NCBI GenBank assembly: GCA_009809945.1 | Contig: WTPW01000976.1 | Span: 90,227-154,226 of the forward strand | Length of the DNA: 64,000 nucleotides | Direction of reading: 5' to 3' | Source: Gigaspora margarita | Lineage: Eukaryota > Glomeromycota > Glomeromycetes > Diversisporales > Gigasporaceae | Shown: positions 11,488 to 24,597 of the stretch, one piece after another | Position numbering within the stretch: the stretch's first letter is position 1 | Layout: every line of letters begins with the position of its first letter | Translations under genes and position numbers: made by a program | The notes under the pieces: model-generated | The model's database searches: none | The model's input: only the letters and a program-made list of their open reading frames with translations | What the model was told of the DNA's origin: nothing

Positions 11488-11634
11488 AGGATTTATAATT
11501 TATCGCCGTAGCGATTTATCTCTTATGCGGACTTTCAAAGTGTGCTGACAAATCATTAAAATTAATGATTTGTAAGCACACTTTGAAACTCCGCATAAAG
11601 GGCATATCGCTACGGCGATAAATTATAAAATCCT
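11488..11634. mobile_element. Near-perfect hairpin MITE, 147 bp
   Basis: Almost the whole unit is self-complementary. AGGATTTATAATTTATCGCC and GTAGCGAT pair with ATCGCTACGGCGATAAAT...AATCCT, and TATGCGGACTTTCAAAGTGTG pairs with CACACTTTGAAACTCCGCAT...A. The apex 'atcattaaaattaatgat' also pairs. This would give a stem of roughly 70 bp if transcribed. Confidence 0.8.
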
Positions 11635-14417
11635 AAAAAATTTAAATACAATATATATTTAATTTTATTGCTTTTACGCACTATACTTTATAAAAATGCC
11701 TACTTTAAAGTAACTAGAAAGTAACTATACATTAACAATACCGCTACTATATATTATAATTTTATAAATTTTAATAAAGTTACTATATATTAGCGATACT
11801 AATTATATACTTAATTTTACAAGCTTCTATAAAGTAGTTTTGTATATACAATATTTATTGTTCAAAAAAAAAAATATATATATATATTATTACAATATTT
11901 GCTATACTGCACTTTAAAAAGAGCAAAAGCAAGTTAGCAATACTTTTTTTAAATTGCAATAATTAAAACATCCGAAATTAATGTAATAAAAATTAGTCAG
12001 TTTGTGTAATAATGACAAGTTTACAAATAAAATAAAAAAAAAAACTAGATGATTTTTAGAAAATATTTAAAACGAAATATATATTATATATATATATATA
12101 TATATTTGTTTTTTTTTTAATGAATACAAAAAAAAGAAGGATATATAATACTAGCCAATTTAGACGATTCATAGACAACTTATTACTACTAAGGAATATG
12201 ATAACAATGATATTATTGTTTAAACGAATGGAAATGATAAACAAATACCGGTAGTTTGTATAAAAGAATATCCAATCTAAGAAATTATGAAAAATGAAAA
12301 ATGGAAATAAAAAGTATAGTGAACATACCCAAAAATTCAAAGGGATAGACGGGGGTTTAAAAAAAAAAAAAAATTTTGTACGACGAGTTGAGGAAAAATT
12401 TTTTTTTTTGAATATATCAAAGATAATAAGCAGAACCAAATAAGGACAACAATAAAAATATTTTTATATATTAAAAAATAAGATACAGAACGCATGGTTA
12501 AAACTTGATTTGTGTAAGCAGTAAATGAAGGACAAATAAGTCTGATTGGAATGGATAAGAAAGTGTTATAATAGATATAGTATTTCATGTGACAAGACGA
12601 TTAACTAAGCACGTTAACTCGTAAATACTGGTTAAATGGCGATGCTTAAGATACGGAATTTAACAAGTCGCCAAGCGCAAACGCGAAACAACAACGAATA
12701 GATAAGCAAAACGAAAGAAATGCAGTGTAATAAAGATAATATAAAAACTAGAAAAGTTAAATTAAGGTTTCACATTTAGTACGTTTCGAGATAACGTTGA
12801 TTTACTGATACGTATCAAAAAATCGAATTGTTTGTCGACACTAAATGATATTCATGATATGACGATAGTAACACCTTCAATTATAAAAATTCTCATCGAA
12901 AAAATATCAAACTCCCAGAGTACAAAGTAATACTTTAATAGGTAGTACTTATATGTACATCGATATGTCTCGGGTAACATTAAATAACATTAAGATAATG
13001 AATGATAGACTGTATGTACGTACGTACCTACTTAGAAGATGGCTTGAAACCAATGTATCACGTGATAAATAAATACAAGAACGAAAACGAGTGTAAATAT
13101 TATACAAAAGTGTGTGAAAAGGCGCATTTATACAACATAGATATGCCAAAATGACAAGATGACAAGATGACATCACTTATATAAACATAGAAAGTAACAT
13201 GAATACCAATGAAAACTAAGCCACATTAACAAGTCCGAAGGATTAACAATTCCGAAGGAGGATAATCAAATAAGAGTTTTTCCCTTTTTATACACTGATA
13301 AAAAAAAACAAAATAAAACGTATATCTAGAAACGTATATAGATATCGTAATAACAGATAAGTTTACGTATATCGTACATATCGGGTACGATACTGATAAC
13401 TGATACATGCATACGTAAGTACTGTACGTACTGTACGTACGTACCGGTATATCACGTAAAAGTACTTTACGTATCTTAAGTATATACGTATTTGGATAAT
13501 TTTAACTGCGTGAAAAAGTACGGCCGGACGTAGTGAAAAGAAATACGGCCGAAATCTTAATAGATTGTCGTACGTACACAGAAAAAATTGTACACGTTAA
13601 TCGCATTCCTAATACGCATATGATACGTTTGACAAAAAGTAAATTATAGTACAAAAATAATTTGCCAGGTATGGGGACATTAATAAAATAAAAAACTAAT
13701 AAGAGGTAACATTAAATAAAATTAGAAACGATATTAGGAATTCATAAAGGGAAAATCAGAAACATAAACTGAATATACGAAAACGGAAAATATATTTCTA
13801 TTATATACAATAAGTATGTTTAGTTTAATTGTTGAATTTTTTTTTTTTTTTTTTTATTATAATTGAAAACTTTTCCGGAGTATTTTGATGAAAAAGAAAT
13901 TCAAAAGATTTTTTTAAAGGTTTTACCCAAACTATATAAAGATATTTTCCCTGCGGGGTAAAGTTGCACGACTCTGCATTTAAAGCACAGATCCAAGAGA
14001 TTAACAACTTATCGGTGTTATCGTATGCTTGTTATTCATTATGAATCACTCAAGTAATCATGATAATGTCGTTATTTATCAAATTCTTATCGAGAAATCA
14101 GCAACAATGAAAAGAAACGCGCGATATCAAGCTAAAATGATAAAATGCATACTCTTGAATTTTTTATAATTTTATATAATATAATATATATTTTTTTTTA
14201 CACGTTTTTGCTAAACGATTTTACTCGGTGCTGGCTCGGCGGTGATCATTGTATTAAATAAATATCCGTCAAAATTTTGGAAGATCAATATTAATAACAC
14301 GTGATCAAGTATATACAAGTATACAAGTATACAAGTATTGAAGTATGTCTGTCTGTTAACATTGTCTATACCTATACATATCAATATCAATATTGATCAG
14401 ATACGTATATATTGTAT

Positions 14418-14548
14418 GTTATGTTATATGTTGTATATGTTGTATATGTTGTATATGTTGTATGTTGTATATGTATGTTGTATATGTTGTATATGTTGTA
14501 ATGTTGTATATGTTGTATATGTTGTATATGTTGTATATGTTGTATATG
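14418..14548. repeat. Microsatellite, 9-bp unit TTGTATATG
   Basis: About 13 imperfect copies of TTGTATATG (some shortened to TTGTATG). The apparent open frames through it on both strands are repeat artefacts (Y/V/M/L or I/T/H/Q strings). Confidence 0.9.
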
Positions 14549-14555
14549 TATTGGC

Positions 14556-14582
14556 ATCTGGTATGTACAGTACATACCAGAT
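14556..14582. repeat. Perfect 13-bp-arm palindrome in GTAC-rich DNA
   Basis: ATCTGGTATGTAC (14556-14568), one central A, then GTACATACCAGAT (14570-14582): a perfect inverted repeat. A half copy ('gtatctggtatgtact') follows at about 14611-14626, then 'actttacgtactgtacgtac'. It could be a regulatory dyad or a hairpin relic. Confidence 0.7.
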
Positions 14583-15389
14583 ACGTATGTATGTACAGTA
14601 CCAGTACGTCTGTATCTGGTATGTACTCGGTACTTTACGTACTGTACGTACGTAAGTAAAGTATCGGCAATATTCTACATTCAACAAGTATATCTATCCC
14701 AAGTATTTTTATCTATATTTATCCCAAGTATATCTTTTTATTATAAATTCAAGAAATGTATCAAGGAGAATCAAGAAAGATATACCAAAATGTTCCTTAA
14801 AAATAATGATTCATTGCCTGTTAATGGTTGCTGCTTGTTGGTTATTTTTAGAGGTGATTGCCTTATAATTTCTATATTTTTTATATTTTTAAAATATATT
14901 TATACAGTATAAAGAATACTGCGGGCGTAGCATACAAGTGCGATGGTGAATTCTGTGCATACATGTTATACGTATTAATATTTGGAATTTGATCCGCTTA
15001 ACACAGTAAAAATATCAACTAATATCAAAATATTTCAAATATTTTTAATCTTTCCGTTAGTTTCCGACTTCTCCTTAGTCATGGTGAATTTCGGATACTT
15101 TTCTGATTGGTTATTTCAAAATTTTTTTTTTGCGCGGCATGTATTGATGTTTGATTGTCTATAACCATTGATATAGAAGATAAGTTATATAACTGATAAG
15201 TTATTGTAAAAAATTATATTATATATATATATATATTTATATTCATTTATTTATTTCTGTATTTATTGAACGTTACAAAAAATGAATAATTGAAAAATTT
15301 TAATACTGTATACTTTTTTTTACAATAGATAGTGTAAAAAAAAAAAAAAAAATAGTATGATAATATGATATTATGATATTGTAAAAAAA

Positions 15390-15973
15390 NNNNNNNNNNN
15401 NNNNNNNNNNNNNNNNNNNNNNNNNNNNNNNNNNNNNNNNNNNNNNNNNNNNNNNNNNNNNNNNNNNNNNNNNNNNNNNNNNNNNNNNNNNNNNNNNNNN
15501 NNNNNNNNNNNNNNNNNNNNNNNNNNNNNNNNNNNNNNNNNNNNNNNNNNNNNNNNNNNNNNNNNNNNNNNNNNNNNNNNNNNNNNNNNNNNNNNNNNNN
15601 NNNNNNNNNNNNNNNNNNNNNNNNNNNNNNNNNNNNNNNNNNNNNNNNNNNNNNNNNNNNNNNNNNNNNNNNNNNNNNNNNNNNNNNNNNNNNNNNNNNN
15701 NNNNNNNNNNNNNNNNNNNNNNNNNNNNNNNNNNNNNNNNNNNNNNNNNNNNNNNNNNNNNNNNNNNNNNNNNNNNNNNNNNNNNNNNNNNNNNNNNNNN
15801 NNNNNNNNNNNNNNNNNNNNNNNNNNNNNNNNNNNNNNNNNNNNNNNNNNNNNNNNNNNNNNNNNNNNNNNNNNNNNNNNNNNNNNNNNNNNNNNNNNNN
15901 NNNNNNNNNNNNNNNNNNNNNNNNNNNNNNNNNNNNNNNNNNNNNNNNNNNNNNNNNNNNNNNNNNNNNNNNN
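15390..15973. other. Assembly gap (584 N)
   Basis: A run of N flanked by an A-run on the left and a T-run on the right. It lies 69 bp upstream of the start codon at 16043, so most of the proximal promoter and 5' UTR of that gene is unseen. Confidence 1.
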
Positions 15974-16042
15974 TTTTTTTTTTTTTTATTTAATACTTTT
16001 CGACTTTTTTTTAAAAAAAATAACCGACACTAACCTTTTATA

Positions 16043-17253
16043 ATGACTCCTGACGATAACGGTATTCAACGTCCTCCAAAAATTTGTGTGGACTATCTTT
16101 CTCATGAGTGGAATAAAGAGGATGATATTTGGACTTCTTGGAGAGTCATGTCAAAGCAGAAAAAAGAAATCGCCAATGGTATCCGTTTAGAGAATGCCTC
16201 TTGGAGAACTTGGGCAAAACAAAAATATCACCTCAAAACCGTAAACCCTGAAAAGCTTAACTGGTATGTAATTTTTTCGATCTTTTTTTTTTTTTTTTTT
16301 TTGAATATATATATACTATATATAATATCAAAATATATATATAATATCTTTTTTAATTTTATATTTTTTATATATTAACAAGATTTTATATACTTTTATT
16401 TATATAAAATAGGCTTAAAGACAGTGATGTAACCTGGTTATATGGCCCTTTACATACTGCTTGGCATTCTGGACATGAAAATGGTTGTCAAAAAACACCT
16501 ACAACCAAAGATGAATTAAATTTTATGCCTTCTTCAACACGTCATAAATCATTCAAATCATGTTTAAAAAAAGAAAAATCATTTCCTGAAACTTTTCGTC
16601 CAAAAGTTAAATCTCGTTTAATTACTAGTAATTCTGACACAAGATTATATGAAAAACTTTGTGAAAAAGATGATGATAGTGATATTAGCGATTGTGAGAC
16701 TTCTACTTGTTCTTCAATTTCTGGTCCTTCTACTCCTTTAACTGGTCCTACAAGATTTTTATCTCCTGTCGCTGAAGATGATGATAATAGTATACAACAA
16801 CTTCACATTCGCTTTAATGACCAAGTTGAACAATGTATCGCTGTAGATTCTGCAGATGAAGATGATGATTTTCTTGATTCTGATCATGATAGTAGTAGTG
16901 ATGATGGTTTACAAATGAATATTTCTTTAAATAAGAAAAAGGATTGTTCAACTATTTGTAAACTTGCTCCTACAAAATTAAAATCTGATCCTATTAATTG
17001 TAATGTACCTACTCCTCCATCATCACATTGGGCAATTGATGATGATGATTTAGATGTTGATGATATCGATATGGGTTTTAGTTATATACCTCCACCAATA
17101 GCAATCGATCCATTAAATAATGAAGATGCAGGGATAATACCAAGGTTAGAAGGTGATCAGAATGAACAAGGAATTGTGGACAGAGCTGTAAACATTGTTC
17201 ATAACGTTCGACAAATTGTTGGTTGGTGTTCTAATATAGTTTTTAATATTTAA
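16043..17253 (+). CDS. Reg1-like PP1 regulatory subunit, areA GATA-like (DUF1752) domain
   Basis: Two exons, 16043-16263 and 16413-17253, joined across a 149-bp GTATGT...TAG intron, encode 353 residues. Residues about 30-85 hold the areA GATA-like/DUF1752 block (NGIRLENASWRTW at 45-57), which continues across the junction (EKLNW|LKDSDVTWLYGPL). A hydrophobic-acidic PP1 docking segment follows, HIRFNDQVEQCIAVD, with the RVxF-type core HIRF at 205-208. The rest is disordered, serine-rich and strongly acidic, ending in a short amphipathic C-terminus (GWCSNIVFNI). In yeast, Reg1 with this layout targets the Glc7 phosphatase to Snf1 in glucose repression; the same role here is inferred. The start fits, since stops precede it and the first residues read into the domain. 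A paralogue within the DUF1752 family cannot be excluded. No close neighbour gene is visible. Confidence 0.92.
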
Positions 17254-17469
17254 AACTTTCCTTTTTCTATTATTATGGAGAAATATGGGAGTTCATTGGA
17301 AAAAAAAATCAATTATTCTTGGTTAAAAGTGAAAAAAAAAGGTGCAAAAGGAACAAAAATAGAGTTGGATTTTTGGGATTGAATGGGATATGCGAATTAA
17401 TTTACGTTTTGTACTTTTTTTTTGTTTGTATTATTTTTTTTCTCTTTGCATTGGAGGATTACTTGTTAA

Positions 17470-17700
17470 TTATTATTGATGTTATTCTTGATATATTCTT
17501 GATATATTCTTGATATTATTATTCATTATTCTTGACACTATTCTTTGACACTATTCTTTGACACTATTCTTTGACATTATTCTTTGACATATACTTATTC
17601 TCAATATTACTCCCGATATTACTCTCGATATTATTCTTGATTTTATTTTTCTTGATATTATCCTTGATGTTATTCTTGATGTTATTAATATTTCTTAAAA
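17470..17700. repeat. Degenerate tandem repeat, TTCTTGACACTAT type
   Basis: Starting about 220 bp downstream of the stop codon, units of about 14 bp such as 'attctttgacactattcttt' and 'gatattattcttgat' repeat across roughly 230 bp. No coding content. It may fall within or just beyond the 3' UTR. Confidence 0.75.
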
Positions 17701-20471
17701 TTCTCGTTTATTAAAAAAAGCAACACCGCACAATCCTCATCTACTCTCCTTATTTACTTTTTTTTTTTTTCGTGCCCATTCATTTTTACATTTTCGTTAT
17801 CCAATCTATTATGTTCAATAATACTTGACGATATATATATATATTGCAATTGTACGCTTTTTACGACAAATATTTCTTTTATGGTACCTTTTATTTCATT
17901 TTCGCCGAATATATATTTATTTTTTTTTTCCATTATGAATTCCCTTTCTTCCAAAACAAAAAATAAGAAAAAATAGCGCAGGGAAAAAATTATAACGCAA
18001 GGACATTAAAACAAAAAAATTACATTAGAAAAAAAAAAAAAATTAAAATTAAATCATTATGTTTTTTTTAATTTACCATCTTCTGTACATAACCCCTAAA
18101 AAAAAAAAAATCGTTCAAAATATAATATAAATTGTAAGAAAAAAAAAAAAAATAATAATAATAAAATTTCTTTAGAACTTTGCATGTGTCTGAGTTCTAT
18201 TTTAAATGTAAAGAAAATGAATTTTACTATTTTACTTTTTGAATGGTAAAAAAATATTACAGTAAATTATACAGTAGTAGTATTTTTGTATAGTATATAA
18301 CAAATGCTTATAAGAGTTATTGTGATGACGTATATTTCTTTGTGTAAAACTTTCACGTAAACAGACGAAAGAATTAATTTTCCCTATTTCACTTTTTGAA
18401 AATAATATATTTTGACTAAATATAATAAACAGGTATAAAAAAAAACCGGAATTTACATTACGCAATCTAACAATAGAGTACACATTTACGTAATGATGAA
18501 AAAAAACCCCCGCTGCATTTACAGTTTTGATCATCTGATTTTTCCACTCGATGTCGTAATCGATGTCGTAATCGATGTTTCGTAACATAACTTTAGTGTT
18601 TATACACGTGATTGACAATAAATGCTAGCACTACATATTGACAACTACATATATTGACATATACTCGATTAACTCTCATAAAATTTCATTAAAATATTAA
18701 TAATATTATCATATTCACTATATTCGTTGAATAATTTAACTATAAAGAATGGTAAAAGAAACTTTAAAAATGTGGGGTGCATGCATATATTATTCGCTTT
18801 GGTAAGAAGAAAAATATCGTTTAATTTTTTTTTTAATTTTTTGAATAAACGGTAATGTGGCGTTCTATGATAAATTTACAATTAACATTCACATTGTTTG
18901 AAACTTTTTCTGTACTATTGTATTGCTGTATCTCTGTATTGTTGTTATTATCATTTGGAACAAATAAGAAAAATGGCTTCCTCATTGATTTTTTTATTGA
19001 CTTTTTTATTGACTGACTTTTTGATTGACTTTTTTATTGACTTTTTTTATTAACTTTCTTATTTGACTTATTGGCTTTTTTATTGGCTTGTTTATTGACT
19101 TATTTCATTGAATTTCTCATTGAATTCTAATTAACTTTTTCTTTGCGATTGGTTAATAATCCATATGACCTAAATTTCCATGTTTTGGGGAAACTATTTT
19201 GGGACAATAATAGGGAGAATCAATGAGATGAAAAAAAAAAAAAAAAAACAGTCTCATGACACAATTAAAAATAATTCCGAGTTAAAACCGAGTTATCATT
19301 TGTAAAAATCATCGAAAGTTAAACGAAGAAGAGGCTTGAAACTCCGAGTCATACCTGAGCCAAAATCATAAATACTAAGCCAAACAAACATCTTTACTTT
19401 GTTCATATTGGATTTACGTGGAGCGATTCTCAATAAGAATAACAATTAAAAACTTTGTGATAAAGTCAATGATTAGAGATATTTAAACTAAATATGGTAA
19501 GAAAACTTTCTCACCCCACAAAATTTTTACCCCACAATTTGATATTTCCTTATTTGACTACAATGTTAATGTTATGTAACTTCCATTCATTATTTCTTTA
19601 TTATATTTTTTTTATGTAGCGATATGCAAAGTATATCTTGATGCACAGTGTTGTAAAAAAAATGTAAGTCATAAGACCATATTTAATTTAATTTTTAATA
19701 TTTTTTAATATGATTAAATATATCTATATATCAAAATATATATATATATTCAAATATATGTATTTTTTTTCGTTATACAATATATTCAATATATATTCAA
19801 TATATATTCAATATATTTCTAGTTATATTTTGTTATTTTTTTTTCTTTCCTAATATTTATTAGAACGCCTAAACTACGCATGCATTATGTATATCAGAGT
19901 AATATTATATATAAAATTTCATCATTTAATATGAAAATTTTGTAATGCATTTGCGTTAATTTGCGTTAGTCCTTTTTTTTTTCATAAAATAAAAAAAATT
20001 GTACCCTAATACTTAAATGACTCAGGGTTACCATTTAGATAAAATAAGTGTGACCATAAATTTTCCGTTCGGTTTGGCTGGTTTTTAAGTGTAACATTTT
20101 TATGAGAATCTACCTTTAATTTTGAATTTTTGGCTTTTCACGTGATATCTAAAAATATTTTTTTTAAAGAAAAAAGTTCACGTGAAATCAATGTAATCTA
20201 TAAAACAGTAATAAAAAGATATGTCTATCACTATGAACTATTATTTATCACTATGAGTTATTCATTTATTTATATTTCTTCTGTAAATAGATTATAGTGT
20301 TACCTAAACTTAAACAATATAGTTATAATGGTTTAAAGTTTTGCCCACGGGATGGCCCACTTTCCAGTTCAGGGTTTGTTTTATTTAATTCGATTAAACT
20401 ATATTAAATTTTAATTTTTTCATTGTAACTATTGTAGCGGTAGTTTTAAGGATTTATAATCAATAACCATA

Positions 20472-20520
<49 letters not shown>

Positions 20521-22370
20521 GATAATAATAATAGTATAATAAATATGTATAATAAATATGTATAATAAATATGTATAATAAATACGTATAATAATGCGTA
20601 AAATATAATTAATTAAATAAATAAATATATATATTATATACATGTATAACAGATAATATGTACGTACGTATTATACGTACGATAAACGATAACGATAAAA
20701 ATGATAATGTCTTTTGAAAATTCACGTGATTTTTTAGAAAAATCTTCCCACATGCACGTTACTCAGCATGTGCATAATATCTGATATATCTTTTGATAAA
20801 AAAATTACTGGGCTTTTTTTCCCAAGCCCCGACAAAAAAAAAAATGTTGATCCAAAATTGGTAAAGCATTTTTATTTCATTAACAATTGAAAAAAGAAAC
20901 ATCCACTTTTTCCCGTAATTCTCCCGGATTCTTCCGAAGTTTTGTATCCATTTTTGTAAAGAATTATAATTTCAATTTAAACCAAAAATTTCTTCAAAAT
21001 ATTTAAAATCGATGAATTCCGTGTGAAAAATATATTCCCAATCTTTGTATATTTGGTTGAAATATTATCCTATTTATCCTATACCCATTATTTATTTCCC
21101 ATTTTGTAGACTAATATATATTGAATTATAGTAATTATAGTATTACTAACGATCTTAAATCGTTTACATTCGTTGATCTTAGGTAGATTGTTGATCTTAG
21201 GTAGATTGTACGTTCGTTACCTGTGCTGCTAAACTTTTATTATCCAATTTTTAATTATATAAATATAAATATAAATAAATAAATAATATATATATATGTA
21301 CTGAATTAAATGTCATAATTTATACATATTTACGTTTAAATGACCGGTAATTTTTAATCAATTCATACCTTTATTGGAAATATTGATGAGAAAATCTTTT
21401 GCATATTGACTATGATACATGATAAAAAACTGCAATGATTTTCTCGATAACTAGCGATCCTTTGCTCAAGTATTTTTTATATCGTAAAAAAAAAGGGATA
21501 TCATCTCTATCTCTAGGTAAATTTGGATCCGATTTGAATTATTATTAGTCATTGAGGAAATCATTAAATATGATAGACCAAAAAAATATCTTTATTTTTT
21601 TTATATAATCGATTTAATAATCGGTAAAAAATGTTGCTAATCAATTAGAATCTGTAAATTGTTAATCAGTCTACATTTTCTAAAAGATTCATGTATCCAA
21701 AGGTATGTATGTACATTTGATTTATTTAGATACTGATATACCGAAAATATTTTAATTTTCCAAAATTAGATAGCCAATCTTAGTGTGTTTTAGTATGCTC
21801 TGTGAGAATTGTTATAAGTTTATGCTGTATCTCCTCCCCAAAAAAAAAAAAAAAAAAAAAAGGTTTAAAATCGATAACAAACAGGTTGAGAACATAAAGA
21901 ATGTTATTCTTTCATATTATAGAGTATATCAGATCCGCTAGAGATGAGCCATAATTAAAAATTTAAGTAACTTATTTTGCGGGCTGGGTCAAAATTAAAA
22001 TAGGTAACTTTTATTTTATGGGACGTGCGGGAATAATAATAATAATTTTCCAGACTTGCCCAGGCCTCTGATCTAACTATGGTTAAATAAATTACTCGTG
22101 TTAATTATGCAAATCAAATATAATTATACGCATGTAATTTTTGTACAATTATCTATATACAGTACTGCAGTAGTATACAGTAGTATTTTTAAACATTTAT
22201 ATAATCTTTTAAAGGAACTGATATTCTTACTTTTTTATAAATTAATTTTTTTTTTAATTTCGAACAAGTATTTTTTGATTTTATTTTTAGAAATTTATAA
22301 TTTATTTACGGTGAAATATTTAGTGTAACAATTAATTAAAGTTTTATCAAAACAAAAAATAAATTTTAAT
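17701..22370. other. Repeat-poor intergenic region with microsatellites
   Basis: No credible gene, SINE or MITE was recognised over about 4.7 kb. Contents: a degenerate TTTTTTATTGAC array at 18978-19140; (AAT)n at 20471-20518; a 12-bp ATAATAAATATG array at 20527-20596; GTACGTACG motifs at 20658-20680; a 20-bp tandem pair 'gttgatcttaggtagattgt' at about 21172-21211. 21930-22075 has weak inverted ends (gagatgagcc / gcccaggcctctg) that I could not confirm as an element. Frames at 18232-18618 and 20446-20643 (-) are AT-driven and unrecognised. Confidence 0.55.
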
Positions 22371-22820
22371 TAATATTAGGATTAGGGTTGTTGACCTGAG
22401 ATGAAGCAAGGGTATAACGATAGTACAAAAATTTTACGAAAAATTTTTTTATTAGAACTCCAAAAATGGGTTCACAGCCAAAATTTTTAATTAATAGAAG
22501 GGTACAATATATTGCAAAGGCAATAAATTATATAATCTTTATTTTTATATTTGGATACCAGATACTAGATGTATTAATACTTGGTTATACAATACAAATA
22601 TAAAAGCCAATCAAAATATTGAATTAAATGCACTTTGTAGATCATATACAGATCATTTTTTGTACAACAAAAATAAAGCAAAAAACAAAAAATTAATGAT
22701 ATCTTAAAATTTTAACTATATAATCATTTTTAGAGTTCTAATAAAAAAAATTCTTTATAAAATTTTGGTGTAAAATATGCCTCTATTCATCCCAGACCTT
22801 AACCCTAACCCTAACATTAG
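22371..22820. mobile_element. Foldback element ending in TTAGGG-like repeats
   Basis: The left end 'taatattaggattagggttg' is mirrored by 'taaccctaaccctaacatta' at the right. Inside this, 'gacctgagatgaa' pairs with 'ttcatcccagacc', and 'aatttttttattagaactcc' pairs with 'agagttctaataaaaaaaat'. The telomere-like motif is therefore part of the terminal repeat itself. Confidence 0.68.
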
Positions 22821-23485
22821 TAAAAATTTTATTTTTTTGTTATTTATTAATTAATAAAAATTATTTGATTTATATATTATACAAACATTTATATTTAATA
22901 TACTAGATGATAAATTAGTTTTTTTTATTTGTAAATTTTAAATTAAAAAATTTTTAAATTTAATTAAATAAATTATTAACTGTTAAAATTGTTTTGTTTA
23001 AAATTTAAACAATAAAATTTAAATATTTGAAGTGAATTCAATAGAAAACAGACAAATTGTTTTTAATAATTTTTTTTAAAAATTTGATTGAAATATCTTA
23101 GCAATTATAAATCAAATTTAATAAAAAATTTTTTATTTTAATTTTATAACTATATAAATTTAGAATAAAAAAAGTTTTATTAGATTTGGTTTGATATTGT
23201 TAAGATATTTTGATCTAAAGTTTAAAAAACTTTTATTTAGAAAATATTTGCCTGTTTTCTATTGACCTCCTCCTATTTGTTCAATTCTATCAGATATGGA
23301 TGCTATTCAGTAGAAAGAGAGGAGATCTTCATTTTTGACTGATCAAAATTTTGAGAAAATCACATTTTTGATTTTCTGATAAAAACAATAATCGATACAG
23401 TTCCGAACTAATCGGGCTAAACTCATGTAATTGGACCTGTTATACGATTATCAATAATAAATTATCATAATTAAATCTGATTATT
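22821..23485. other. AT-rich repeat debris
   Basis: 22840-23270 is extremely A/T-rich with internal inverted similarity ('atagaaaacagacaaattgt' at about 23041 versus 'attttctattgacctcc' near 23256). It is probably an eroded foldback element. No gene seen. Confidence 0.45.
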
Positions 23486-24230
23486 TATAGTCGCATCTCC
23501 CTAAGTGCATGCTCTGGGACTAGTATAAGTGTGCACTTAGAGAAGATATGCATTTATAGAATTAGCTTAGATAACCAATCAAAAATGAAGTCAAACACAT
23601 AATCAACACTTTAACGTCTTTACTCAAAAATAAATTACCCCATAATCGATAATAGTTGCTACATAGTAAAGTCCAATATTTATTATGTAAATCGGATTAA
23701 AGTCACTTAAATAAACTTGTTTGGAATATCAAAATACATAAATAATAAAATTTTTAGCAAGATTGAAGAACATTTTATTATTTAACTTTTAACTTTTATG
23801 TTCAACAAAAAATTAAAATTTTTTAAAAAAATATATTTGATGAATGTAAAAATTAAAAGTTAAATAATAAAAAGTTCTCTAATTTGTATGAAAATTTGAT
23901 AAAATATATATTTTGATCTTTTAAACATATTTACTTAAGCACCTCTAGTCGATTTATATAGTAAAATTTGGGGTCTACTATATAATAACTTTTTGCGATT
24001 GACCAAAATTAAAAATAAGTTGTAAAAAAATCTAGTATCACTATTGGCTAGCTTTGAAATTAGTCACATGCATGCATTTAGAGGGGTGCATATAATATGC
24101 TTAGACTTTAAAAACTTGTACATGTGCAGAATATAGAGAATATTTAAGTTCCAAGCTCAGAATTGGGCTATAATGTACATATAGAGGAGGTATATACCTA
24201 GAGGTGTGCATTTAGAGGGATGTGATTATA
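23486..24230. mobile_element. Pogo/Tigger-like MITE with TA duplication
   Basis: TATAGTCGCATCTCCCTAAG at the left pairs with the inverse of GAGGGATGTGATTATA at the right. Its form, TA + CAGTC-like + CCTC, is that of pogo/Tigger termini. The interior (23640-24000) is a long foldback with 'gttgctacatagtaaagtcc' and 'cacttaaataaacttgtttg', the same core found in the TACCATATATTGC element at 53047-53582. Confidence 0.68.
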
Positions 24231-24597
24231 TAGCTTTTAATCAGTATTTATTATTTGTATTTTAACAATAAAATTAATAAACCTGTTATTACTTGATATA
24301 TATCAGGAATTGATATAATTTGATAAGTAGATACATATCGATAAAAATATATTTATCAATTATCATCGAATTTTTTTAATTGTTAATTTTCGATTATACG
24401 TTTTGAATCGATTTATATTTTATATAATTAATATACATCTATTATCAGGAAATTTTTTAATAATCGATATATAACAGTTGTTTACTTTATGTATTATAAT
24501 CTACTATTTAACTTTATGTGTTACAATCTACATTAAGATCGTAAATAATCTAATTTTATTCAAATTTAAAGTTTTTTTGGTACATACAAAAAATAAG

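Larger units (their letters stand above)
11635..15389. other. Repeat-poor intergenic region upstream of the Reg1-like gene
   Basis: No MITE or retroposon was recognised here, unlike most of the window, and the texture changes. It holds microsatellites: (TA)n at 12085-12107, a T-run at 13838-13857, a TTGTATATG array at 14418-14548. There are also clusters of CGTACGTAC (13015-13030, 13420-13445, 14636-14655). The open frames at 12056-12588, 12949-13408 and 13825-14007 (-) have no recognisable domain. This may be single-copy regulatory sequence. Confidence 0.55.

Noticed and set aside
12056-13408. Several minus-strand frames of 60-127 codons
   Set aside because: No domain, no splice logic, AT-driven amino-acid composition, and poly-F/K runs that come from homopolymers.
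13825-14007. Minus-strand frame of 60 codons with mixed composition
   Set aside because: It reads more naturally than others (YIVWVKPLKKSFEFLF), but no homology is recognised and no neighbouring exon could be joined.
14338-14687. Overlapping open frames on both strands
   Set aside because: They are produced by the TTGTATATG microsatellite; both strands are open because the repeat lacks stops.
21930-22075. Possible hAT-like element (gagatgagcc / gcccaggcctctg)
   Set aside because: The ends pair weakly and no 8-bp target duplication could be found.
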